Source of the DNA: JAVBMP01 sp031552195
GTDB taxonomy: Bacteria > Desulfobacterota > Desulfovibrionia > Desulfovibrionales > Desulfovibrionaceae
Direction: 5' to 3'
Assembly (NCBI GenBank): GCA_031552195.1
Contig: JAVBMT010000005.1
Span: 1-43,793 of the forward strand
Length of the DNA: 43,793 bases
In this document: positions 1 through 6,880 of the stretch, piece after piece
Layout: each line of letters begins with the position of its first letter
How positions within the stretch are numbered: the first letter of the stretch is position 1
Program-made: the position numbers and the translations under genes
The notes under the pieces: model-generated
The model's database searches: none
Told to the model about the DNA's origin: nothing
Seen by the model: only the letters and a program-made list of their open reading frames with translations

Positions 1-241
1 CCGCCCATTTCTGGGCCAGCACGATACCGGCCTCAATGGTTTTGCCTAGGCCGACTTCATCCGCCAGGATTGCGCCTTTAGATAAGGGGGAACGAAATGC
101 GAAAAGAGCCGCGTCAATCTGATGCGGGTTCAGGTCAACCCGCGCGCCCATGAGGGTAGGGATGAACTTTTCCAGATCTGACGAGGCATGACGCCGTGAG
201 ATTTCGTGCGCAAAAAGTTTGGCGTGATAGGCCGTTGGCAT
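1..241 (-). CDS. SNF2/DEAD-box helicase, N-terminal fragment (runs off the left edge)
   Basis: Reading the minus strand from an ATG at 241-239 gives about 80 residues that stay open to base 1. The start is fixed by an in-frame TAA just upstream. The fragment contains the stretch VDLNPHQIDAALFAFRSPLS followed by a Walker A motif, ILADEVGLGKTIEAG. This is the arrangement of large SNF2-type ATPases (Q-motif-like stretch, then DEVGLGKT) that are often found with DNA methyltransferases and restriction genes. Only the N-terminus lies in the window, so the partner genes and exact subfamily cannot be seen. No good ribosome binding site precedes the ATG. A TATAAC hexamer at about 253-258 could be a -10 box, which would make the transcript almost leaderless, but this is weak. 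The family assignment is strong; a role in defence is inference from family and from the position beside a tRNA gene. Confidence 0.8.
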   Translation of the reverse strand, partial: MPTAYHAKLFAHEISRRHASSDLEKFIPTLMGARVDLNPHQIDAALFAFRSPLSKGAILADEVGLGKTIEAGIVLAQKWA

Positions 242-316
242 GGCGATATGTTATATCAAAAGGAGTAAAGGAGCAATGCGGGCTGACGGAACCGCTGCCT
301 AGAGTCACGATATTCC

Positions 317-504
317 GTGTTGGGACGGTGTTGGGAAAACTCAAACTCACCCCCAATTTTGTGTGGGGAAGGTGTGGGGAAAATCTCCCAAAATATGATC
401 GTCCACCCCAGCCGCCTCAGCCTGGCGATCAGCCTCACCCAGCCTCCGCCCTTGGCATTAGCTAGCTTCTTTGCCGTTCGGTGTTGGGAATGGTGTTGGG
501 AAAG
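317..504. repeat. Three doublets of a GTGTTGGGA-like repeat beside tRNA-Val
   Basis: The gene-free stretch 242-548 holds three pairs of a short direct repeat, all in the same orientation. Pair one is GTGTTGGGA at 317-325 and GTGTTGGGAAAA at 328-339. Pair two is GTGTGGGGAA at 361-370 and GTGTGGGGAAAA at 372-383. Pair three is GTGTTGGGAA at 481-490 and GTGTTGGGAAAG at 493-504. Units within a pair are 11-12 bases apart. Paired short repeats next to a tRNA 3' end resemble arm-type binding sites of tyrosine integrases, which lie beside the attachment core. No integrase gene is visible in the window, so this reading is inference. Apart from these repeats and the tRNA terminator nothing else is recognised between 242 and 548. 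Confidence 0.6.
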
Positions 505-508
505 AAAG

Positions 509-539
509 AGGGGTTACGATGTAATTCATCGTAACCCCT
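509..539 (-). terminator. Rho-independent terminator of tRNA-Val
   Basis: A perfect 13-bp inverted repeat (AGGGGTTACGATG at 509-521, its complement at 527-539) has a 5-base loop. On the minus strand it starts about ten bases after the tRNA CCA and is followed by TCTTTCTTT. Confidence 0.85.
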
Positions 540-548
540 TGATTTACA

Positions 549-624
549 TGGTGGGCAGTACAGGACTTGAACCTGTGGCCCCCGCCGTGTGAAGGCGGTG
601 CTCTACCAGCTGAGCTAACTGCCC
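549..624 (-). tRNA. tRNA-Val (anticodon CAC)
   Basis: The minus strand folds as a complete 76-base tRNA. The acceptor stem is GGGCAGT pairing with ACTGCCC, the D-arm sequence is TAGCTCAGCTGGTAGAGCA, the anticodon stem CCGCC/GGCGG encloses the loop TTCACAC, and the T-arm contains GGTTCAAGTCC. The loop gives anticodon CAC, which reads the valine codon GUG. The discriminator base is A and the 3' CCA is encoded (551-549). The gene has its own promoter and terminator. Its 3' end faces the helicase fragment, the side on which integrative elements usually insert. Confidence 0.95.
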
Positions 625-653
625 GTTGCGCCGTTTAGAAACGCCGGAAAAGT

Positions 654-682
654 TTTATATTCCCGTTCCCCGAACAATGCAA
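654..682 (-). promoter_or_regulatory. Sigma-70 promoter of tRNA-Val
   Basis: On the minus strand TTGCAT (682-677), a 17-base spacer and TATAAA (659-654) lie about 30 bases upstream of the mature tRNA 5' end. The rest of the 625-864 gap holds nothing convincing. Confidence 0.75.
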
Positions 683-864
683 CTAAAAAATCGAAAACGC
701 GAATATTTTACGCAGGTCTGCCCACTGTAAAAATATCTTTCACGCCGCGAAGAAGAAAGCAGACCTTTTGCGAAGCTACTGCCAACCTGTGCTATTCGGC
801 CAAATCAAAGAATTTGCGTGGGAGCGCGCCTTAAAAATCTACCGCGAAACAGCCTATGGAGGAA

Positions 865-1992
865 TCATTGCAGGCAAGCCCGGTACACGGCCAGAGTTTG
901 CTCCAGAAAATCGCTTTCCTTGATATGCCCCATGGTGTTCCGCCCGGCCTCGCGCAAAATTTCAAGCCAGTCCGGTTCATAAGCCGCCCTGCGCAAGCTT
1001 TCGGCCAGCAAGTCAGGCCTGTTGGGGGGAATGAGCAGCGAGTCTGGCAGCAAATCAGGCATTATGCCGACGTTCGTGCTGAGCAAAGGCACGCCGCAGG
1101 CCATAATTTCCACCGCCGCCCTGGCTATGGCCTCAGATCCGGTGGAAGCCAGAACGCCGAGATCAAGCGCGTTCAGGCAGGCGTTTATATCGTTGCGCCG
1201 CCCGCTGATAGCCGTGACATCGCCCAGTCCGGCCTCTGCAATGCGCCGCAGCATGTCATTTTCGGAAATATTCGCGCCGAAACCGATTAAAAACAGGCGC
1301 AGCTTGCGTCCATTATCGCCTTGCCCAGGCGTCTCACGCACGCGGCGCAAAGCCTCCAGCAAAACATCATGCCCTTTGACCGGATCAAAACGCCCTACCA
1401 GGCCGACGACAAAATCGTCCGGCCCCCAGTTGAATTCAGCGCGCACTGCGGTCCTCCCGGCCTGATCCGGGTAAAATGCTTTTGTATCCACCCCGCCCGG
1501 CACAAGGCTTACTTTTTCCGGAGGCAGCCCAAGCCGCTGAACAAGGCTGTCGCGCGTGCGCGAATTCGTGGCTATGACCGCGTCAGCCACCCGGCCGTGC
1601 AAAATGCGGTTCGGAAGGTTGTTTTTCGGCTCTCGCTGGTCGCCCCGCGTACGCACCAGGGCGAAGTTATCACCGGCGGCTTTCAGCGCCCCCCAAAGCA
1701 AAAAACCTTCGCCCCGGTGGCAGTTGACCACGTGGGGACGAAAATCCGCGATAATGCGCCTTAATTGACCATAGAGCTTACCAAGAACCAAAGGGTTGGC
1801 ACTGTTAAGCTCAAGTCCGCGCGGTTCCAGCCCCCACTCTTCCGCTTTTTTAAAAGAGGCGGCGGCGGGAAGGCCCAGAACAAGGGTTTCATGCCCGGCC
1901 TCACGCAATAGCCGGCTCAAAAATAAAGCGTACCACGCGGTGGCGTTAAACCAGCGCACGTTCACGACCTGTATGCTGCGAATTTTTTCCAT
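865..1992 (-). CDS. Glycosyltransferase family 4 (GT-B fold)
   Basis: This 375-residue protein is a retaining sugar transferase of the GT4 type, expected to act at the cytoplasmic face of the membrane on an envelope glycan. The start chosen gives MEKIRSIQVVNVRWF, where the N-terminal Rossmann domain begins. The open frame extends 57 codons further upstream but that part overlaps the preceding gene. The C-terminal nucleotide-sugar domain shows VPGGVDTKAF, VGRFDPVKGHDVLLEAL and the E-x7-E-like segment SEAIARAAVEIMACGVPLLS. It is the last gene of the minus-strand unit that begins at 8980, ten bases after the preceding stop. The sugar and acceptor cannot be told from the sequence. Confidence 0.88.
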   Translation of the reverse strand: MEKIRSIQVVNVRWFNATAWYALFLSRLLREAGHETLVLGLPAAASFKKAEEWGLEPRGLELNSANPLVLGKLYGQLRRIIADFRPHVVNCHRGEGFLLWGALKAAGDNFALVRTRGDQREPKNNLPNRILHGRVADAVIATNSRTRDSLVQRLGLPPEKVSLVPGGVDTKAFYPDQAGRTAVRAEFNWGPDDFVVGLVGRFDPVKGHDVLLEALRRVRETPGQGDNGRKLRLFLIGFGANISENDMLRRIAEAGLGDVTAISGRRNDINACLNALDLGVLASTGSEAIARAAVEIMACGVPLLSTNVGIMPDLLPDSLLIPPNRPDLLAESLRRAAYEPDWLEILREAGRNTMGHIKESDFLEQTLAVYRACLQ

Positions 1993-2002
1993 ATATTGAC
2001 CG

Positions 2003-3439
2003 TTATATTGTAAGGCAGTTCCGCAGGCTTTCGCACCACTCCAAAGACCGGGCGCGGGCTTCCGCGCTATATTCATTATTTTGTAAATAAAGTCCGAGGT
2101 AACCGAGCAAGGGAGAAAGCGGCCCTTGGGCATCCGCAAACAGCTTTGCGGCGCCGGCATCAAATCCGTTGTTTTTGTTCGCCTTCAACATTTCCAGCAG
2201 CAGGCTGGAGCCGGCCTTGAGCAGATGCCCGGCGGTTTCCGGGTGGCGCTCCAAAAGTTGTTTGCGCCCGCTTTCCAGCGTCGAGGACGGAAGACGTTGG
2301 AAACGCACTCCGAAAAAAGCCTGCCAAAAACGGCTCAAGGCAAGGCGGGCCTGACGGCCACGGTCTTTTTCCTGCGCCCCAAGAGGAATAAGATCATAGA
2401 GTCCGTTGGCGTCACGCCCGCTGAGCCAGAGTTCCTGACCGGGCAGATCAAGCGAAGCCAATCCTTCAACATTCCGGTTCAAGATGGCTCCAGCAATAAA
2501 GGCAACACGCCCTGGGTTCAGGCTATCGCGGCAAAGAGGCGCGGAATAGCGGCATTGCCAGCAACCGGTGCATGAAAGTGCCGGCCTGAGAATATAATGT
2601 CCCGGAGTGCAAGGCCCGGTTTCCCACATATTGACCGGTCCGAGCGAAAGATTCAGCACCTGGGTTCCCACCCAGGCGGCAATGTGCATCGGACCGGTGT
2701 CCGGAGTGACAAGCAGGTCAAGCTCTGCGATAAATCTGGCCAGTTCGCTCACGGAAAACCGGCCGCACAAATTCAAAGACGGAGACCGCAATTGCCGGCT
2801 CAAAGCCTGCCCCATCTCCCGTTCCGCCTCTCCCCCCAAAAAAACCGGCTTATGCCCGCGCGCCATAAGTTTTTGCGCCAGCTCCGCCCAAAATGAGAGT
2901 TCCGGCCTTTTTTCCGTTTCACTGGCCCCCAGAAAAAGCCCTATGCGTCCGCCGGAAGCCTTCCCAGGCCCATCGGCGGACGGAGATGTCCAAAGGGTGC
3001 GTTTAAGCTGGCGGGGGGAAACCAGGTCAAGGCCGTTCAGGTCAGACCAATGGTAAAGATTATAACGGTTGTTGCGCACGAAAGAATGGCGGTAAAGCTG
3101 CCAGTCTCCCGCTATATACGTTGCGCCGTTTTCCGCGCGGTATTGGCCGAGGCGCCTTTCACAGCGCAGGCTTCCGGCCAGGGCGGCGGCCTCCGGGCGG
3201 TGGCTCAGGTTGATAATAAGCGCATAGTCGCGGCGTTTGAGCATGGAGGCGGAATCATACGGGAAAAATACCGCATCGGGCGAAAGCGGCATCAGGCCTT
3301 TGAAAAAAGCCTCTTCCGCCACAACCCAGACCGGATGTCCGGGAAACATGGCCACAAGCCAGCCTATCAGGGGAAAGGTCAGCACCAGGTCGCCCATGCG
3401 CTGCATCTGCAAGATCAAGACAGGCTTGTTTTCCTCCAT
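2003..3439 (-). CDS. Glycosyltransferase family 9 (heptosyltransferase-like)
   Basis: The 478-residue product carries the ADP-heptose:LPS heptosyltransferase fold. The N-terminus has the typical QMQRMGDLVLTFPLIG loop, and the C-terminal half has VTPDTGPMHIAAWVGTQVLNL followed by a Cys-rich stretch (CTGCWQCRYSAPLC) often seen in GT9 proteins. The last 130 residues or so, after the GT9 fold, are helical and unassigned, making the protein longer than the usual 330-360. Nine bases separate it from the upstream gene and ten from the downstream GT4 gene, so the three are probably co-transcribed. It likely adds a heptose or related sugar to a surface glycan; the acceptor is unknown. Confidence 0.85.
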   Translation of the reverse strand: MEENKPVLILQMQRMGDLVLTFPLIGWLVAMFPGHPVWVVAEEAFFKGLMPLSPDAVFFPYDSASMLKRRDYALIINLSHRPEAAALAGSLRCERRLGQYRAENGATYIAGDWQLYRHSFVRNNRYNLYHWSDLNGLDLVSPRQLKRTLWTSPSADGPGKASGGRIGLFLGASETEKRPELSFWAELAQKLMARGHKPVFLGGEAEREMGQALSRQLRSPSLNLCGRFSVSELARFIAELDLLVTPDTGPMHIAAWVGTQVLNLSLGPVNMWETGPCTPGHYILRPALSCTGCWQCRYSAPLCRDSLNPGRVAFIAGAILNRNVEGLASLDLPGQELWLSGRDANGLYDLIPLGAQEKDRGRQARLALSRFWQAFFGVRFQRLPSSTLESGRKQLLERHPETAGHLLKAGSSLLLEMLKANKNNGFDAGAAKLFADAQGPLSPLLGYLGLYLQNNEYSAEARARSLEWCESLRNCLTI

Positions 3440-3448
3440 AAACTCCGC

Positions 3449-5254
3449 CTAGCCCCACACCGAGCGCATATATTCGACAAGCCGCCGCAAACGCTGATCG
3501 TAAGTGTGATCCCGCAGCACGCGGGCGCGGGCGGCCAGCGCAATTTTCTCCCTGGCTTCCGGGTGGTTCAGGTAATATCCGGCCAGATCTTCGGCTTCTT
3601 CCGGGGAATGGTAGCAAACAACCTCGCGCCCCGGCTCGAACATCTCGCCCAACTGTTCACGCCAGTCCGTCAAAAGAAAGGCCCCGGCCGCGGGCACGTC
3701 GAACACCCTTTGGTTAACCGCGCCCTTCATCTGTTTGCTGGTGCAGTTGAAGTTAATGGCCGAAAGCGGGTAAAAATTGGGCAGGTCGGTGTAATAAGCC
3801 AGTTCTTTGTGATACGACCATGGGGTTTTAACGTCTTTAAGCAGGGTCAGCCAGCCGTCGTCTCCCACGATCAGCGGGTTGAAAGGCAAAATGGCGCGTA
3901 CGCAGCTCAGGCGATATTGCAGCGTGGCTTCCCAGGTAAGCGCGACTTCGTAAGAAAGCTGGTCAGGCACGTCAAGCTCGGCCTGCATTTTGGCGAAATG
4001 CGAAGGATAGTTAACCTGAAGCCATTCGCGCACCGAACGCGTTTCGCTGGCCCCGAATTCCGCCGCCAGCTGCCGGTAGTCGCGCTTCAAGTCCGCCGGA
4101 GGGGAAAATGAGGCCACCCGGCTATCCACTTTGTGCAACATGGAATTGCCGACAAACGAAACGTTCGCCCGCCAGTTTTCATTCGGAATAAAGGCCGGGT
4201 TTTCAGCAGGCGGAAGAAACCTGGTGTGATCAACGCCCAACGGCAAATAGCTGACCTGCCGGAAGCCCATGCCGCGCAAAGAATCAATGGTGTCTTCATC
4301 CCAGGTGAAAAGCGCCGTCCACGGGCTTACGACCTTTTCATACAGGTGCAGCACAAGGTGCGGATTATCCACGAACCATGAGGCCAAAGGCAATTCAAGG
4401 CGTTCCAGCAGGCTGATCAGGATGCCTTCGCGATCCACCCCCAAATGATTTATGGTCAGCACAAAATCGGGTTTGAAACGCACCACCGCGGAGAGCAGGT
4501 CTTCCACAAATTCCGTGCGCCCGTATTCCCGCTCCGGAACTTGCAGGAGGTGATGTTCCAGACCCAAGCGTTCACAGGCCGCCTTGATCTCGCCGATCAG
4601 AAAATACTGGCTGGTCAGCAGCATGATGCGCGGGGAAGCCGAACGGAATTTACGGTAGGCGGATTTCTCCCAGAAATTGGCCGCGCGGCTGGCCTTGGCG
4701 GCATCCGCGACAGTTGAATAGTAAACACGATCAAGCCTGGTGTAACAAGGATTGACGATTGGGAAAAAAGCCTTTCCTCCGGCCTTTCCCTGCTCTTGGC
4801 TAATGCGCTTGACCGCGTTTCCGGCTTCCGTTTCGTCTACCCAGACCAAACCGGGAACGGAGGCAAAGCGCTCTTTAAGCGCGGTGTGACGCAAAATTTC
4901 TTTTTCCTTGTCCACTATCAGAAGACGGGCTTCTCCATTTTCCGGAACCGGCAAAGCCTGAACCAGCTTACCTAGAGCAAAGCCCATGCCGCTTCCGATA
5001 AGCACGGGCAGGTGCCGCTCATGGTCAAAAGCTCCGGCTGGCTGGCCCGAAGCCGCCCCGCCAAGCTCCGGAGGCAGAATGGAAAGCTCACGCTCCGGCC
5101 CGCCCGGGCCGAGCATTAAAAAAGGACGGCCGCCTTTGCCGGCGGCGGGAGAACACGGAACAATCGTGATATCGGTCAGTGTGGGGCCTTCAACAACCGC
5201 TTCCGCCAGATACGCGGAAACTTGCGCGCCCAGGGGCGGAGAAAAATCGTTCAT
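3449..5254 (-). CDS. CgeB-like glycosyltransferase (DUF3880 plus GT1-like domain)
   Basis: The 601-residue product has three parts. About residues 1-200 form a Rossmann-like region with PVLIGSGMGFALGKLV, resembling the N-terminal part of motility-associated (Maf/DUF115-like) proteins. Residues about 205-350 match the CgeB/DUF3880 pattern (SWFVDNPHLVLHLYEK, FTWDEDTIDSLRGMGF, YLPLGVDHTRF). The C-terminus matches the glycosyltransferase 1-like domain (QRVFDVPAAGAFLLTDWRE, then FEPGREVVCYHSPEEAEDLA). CgeB relatives in Gram-negative bacteria often sit in flagellin or surface glycosylation loci. The gene overlaps the upstream FapA-like gene by four bases (ATGA), which suggests translational coupling. 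Confidence 0.85.
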   Translation of the reverse strand: MNDFSPPLGAQVSAYLAEAVVEGPTLTDITIVPCSPAAGKGGRPFLMLGPGGPERELSILPPELGGAASGQPAGAFDHERHLPVLIGSGMGFALGKLVQALPVPENGEARLLIVDKEKEILRHTALKERFASVPGLVWVDETEAGNAVKRISQEQGKAGGKAFFPIVNPCYTRLDRVYYSTVADAAKASRAANFWEKSAYRKFRSASPRIMLLTSQYFLIGEIKAACERLGLEHHLLQVPEREYGRTEFVEDLLSAVVRFKPDFVLTINHLGVDREGILISLLERLELPLASWFVDNPHLVLHLYEKVVSPWTALFTWDEDTIDSLRGMGFRQVSYLPLGVDHTRFLPPAENPAFIPNENWRANVSFVGNSMLHKVDSRVASFSPPADLKRDYRQLAAEFGASETRSVREWLQVNYPSHFAKMQAELDVPDQLSYEVALTWEATLQYRLSCVRAILPFNPLIVGDDGWLTLLKDVKTPWSYHKELAYYTDLPNFYPLSAINFNCTSKQMKGAVNQRVFDVPAAGAFLLTDWREQLGEMFEPGREVVCYHSPEEAEDLAGYYLNHPEAREKIALAARARVLRDHTYDQRLRRLVEYMRSVWG

Positions 5255-6375
5255 TTGCCCAGCTGCGCGTCGCTTATGATGATTTCGTCATTCAAAAGCC
5301 TGAATTCGACATTCTGGAAACGCTCTTCAACAGACAGAGAAGCCTGCCCGATGGATATTTCCAAACCTGGCTCGACGGTTCCGCTTACAATCAGGCGGCA
5401 ACGCTGCTCACGGCCTTCATCGGCCCTGAAACGAGACCAGAGCTGGTCGCGCCGGGCCGTGCAGATAGCTTGCTTGCGCCTTATCAGTTCAAGAACGTTG
5501 CCATTGCCGCCGTCAGCGTTTGCGTTTTTCCTGGCCCGCAAGGCGTAGGTTTGTTCCAGCTTGCGCAACTGGCGCAACTTGTCGTCGAACTCGTCCAGCG
5601 TGCTGTTGTCGAAAGGGTCATACCCCATAAAAACGCTGGTGGGCGAGCCGTCCCTGGTACCCAGAGAACCGTTGACGTACACGGTATTGTTGGCATATAC
5701 GGTTCCGCCCCAAAGCCTGCCCTTTACAACCAGAACGCCGCCCACGTAAATTTTGTTATGCAGGCTGTCGCCGTTTATTATGACGTTGCCCTTGGCCCGG
5801 ATCTGGGCGTTTTGGCAAAAACGCATATGCACGTTGCTGTCAGAGCGGATAACGCTGTCCGGCGAGCCATGCACTCCGGACTCGCACACTACGTTCCCCT
5901 GCGCCTTGACCGAACCGCCTTCAATCTGCCCCTTGACCAGAACATTGTTGGCTTTCAGGGAAAAGCCCGAATGTATGGCCCCATGCACGGCCACGTCACC
6001 ACCGAAAAGAATGTTGCCGGTGTGAAAATCGAGGTTTCCGCGCACGTTAAGGAGTTTTTTTACGGTTATTTTCCCTTCGTAATAGAACGGGTAACCGTTA
6101 CCTGTGGCGATAATGCGGTTCGGGTTGCCTGGATGCGGGGCGCAGTTCGGCCCGTGAGGCAGAAACGGTTCGGAGTATACGAAACGCGGGTCATAGTCGG
6201 AAAATTCCGGATTCGCCCCAAGGTCTATAAGTTCGGCCAGAACTTGCCCGTTCACTACGTTTTGCACATAACCGAGGTAATAAAGGCGGCTTTCTCCCTT
6301 TAGTTCGCACCGGGGCTGGCATTCATGATAGTCGAAATCAGGGTTGAAGTAATGCCGAAGATAATATGGAGGCAT
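5251..6375 (-). CDS. FapA / DUF342 beta-helix protein
   Basis: The 374-residue product has the hallmark DUF342 core GNLDFHTGNILFGGDV at about residues 130-150. It is followed by regularly spaced short beta repeats rich in V, G and N (DVAVHGAIHSGF, NNVLVKGQIEGG, NVVCESGVHG, NVIINGDSLHN, TVYVNGSLG), as expected for a right-handed beta-helix. A predicted coiled segment (about 265-325, LDEFDDKLRQLRKLEQTYAL and onward) and a short C-terminal beta segment follow. FapA proteins are known as polar or flagellar assembly scaffolds in some Gammaproteobacteria; here the neighbours are glycosyltransferases and signalling proteins. It is shorter than many FapA proteins and lacks most of the usual N-terminal domain. 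The role in this operon is inference. Confidence 0.8.
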   Translation of the reverse strand: MPPYYLRHYFNPDFDYHECQPRCELKGESRLYYLGYVQNVVNGQVLAELIDLGANPEFSDYDPRFVYSEPFLPHGPNCAPHPGNPNRIIATGNGYPFYYEGKITVKKLLNVRGNLDFHTGNILFGGDVAVHGAIHSGFSLKANNVLVKGQIEGGSVKAQGNVVCESGVHGSPDSVIRSDSNVHMRFCQNAQIRAKGNVIINGDSLHNKIYVGGVLVVKGRLWGGTVYANNTVYVNGSLGTRDGSPTSVFMGYDPFDNSTLDEFDDKLRQLRKLEQTYALRARKNANADGGNGNVLELIRRKQAICTARRDQLWSRFRADEGREQRCRLIVSGTVEPGLEISIGQASLSVEERFQNVEFRLLNDEIIISDAQLGK

Positions 6376-6393
6376 AAAATTGACCCGTCGCGG

Positions 6394-6846
6394 TTATTCA
6401 ACCGGCAGAATGTTTATAAGGTCGTCTTCGTCGCGCAGGAAATAAAAGAAACCGTGCAGGTTAAGGCCTGTAATTGTTTTTTCCAGATCAGGCAGGGAAT
6501 TGTACAGGTAAAGTTTTCTGCCCGTTCCGAACACCTCGGCGTTAAAATCGAATAAAACGCCTATCAGGCTGTTGCTGAGGTGGCTTACGTCACGAAGGTC
6601 TAAAATGATTATTTTGACGCCTTCTCTCAGCAATTTGGAAAGTGACGCCTGAAAGGCGTCAAAGCAATACAGGCCGCAGGCTCCGGCATAGCGCGCAATA
6701 AGCACTTTTCTGTCCTGGCTGAGGCCTATCACGGGGTTAGCGAAATTTTCCCTCGGGTCGTTCGCTATTTCCGGCGAAGGCGCGCGCAGCACCTTGAAAA
6801 AATGCCCCAAGGGCCAGGCGGTTCCGGCAGTCGCTGTAACATTCAT
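6394..6846 (-). CDS. STAS-domain protein (anti-anti-sigma-like)
   Basis: A STAS domain occupies the C-terminal half: KIIILDLRDVSHLSNSLIG is the conserved strand, turn and helix around the phosphorylatable serine. The usual Asp-Ser pair is Asn-Ser here, so the serine is kept but the preceding acid is lost. STAS proteins bind anti-sigma kinases or act as phospho-switches. The ATG at 6846 is preceded by a GAG-rich stretch and gives 150 residues. A GTG at 6903 would add 19 residues and overlap the preceding gene, and cannot be excluded. It lies between the PAS sensor gene and the FapA-like gene, 18 bases before the latter, so it probably links sensing to the downstream genes. Confidence 0.75.
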   Translation of the reverse strand: MNVTATAGTAWPLGHFFKVLRAPSPEIANDPRENFANPVIGLSQDRKVLIARYAGACGLYCFDAFQASLSKLLREGVKIIILDLRDVSHLSNSLIGVLFDFNAEVFGTGRKLYLYNSLPDLEKTITGLNLHGFFYFLRDEDDLINILPVE

Positions 6847-6880
6847 CAATCTCGCGGCCTCGATACTTAATATTGCAGGT

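Noticed and set aside
268..303. Tiny plus-strand frame after AAAGGAG near 276
   Set aside because: Only eight codons, between an island edge and a tRNA, with no support beyond the purine-rich stretch.
714..766. 8-bp inverted repeat AGGTCTGC...GCAGACCT downstream of the GT4 gene
   Set aside because: The loop is 37 bases and no T tract follows, so it is not a credible terminator.
3050..4111. 353-codon plus-strand frame
   Set aside because: It lies opposite the GT9 and CgeB-like genes, has composition typical of antisense frames and no family motif.
5179..6303. 374-codon plus-strand frame
   Set aside because: Antisense to the FapA-like gene, whose beta-helix repeats and start are convincing.
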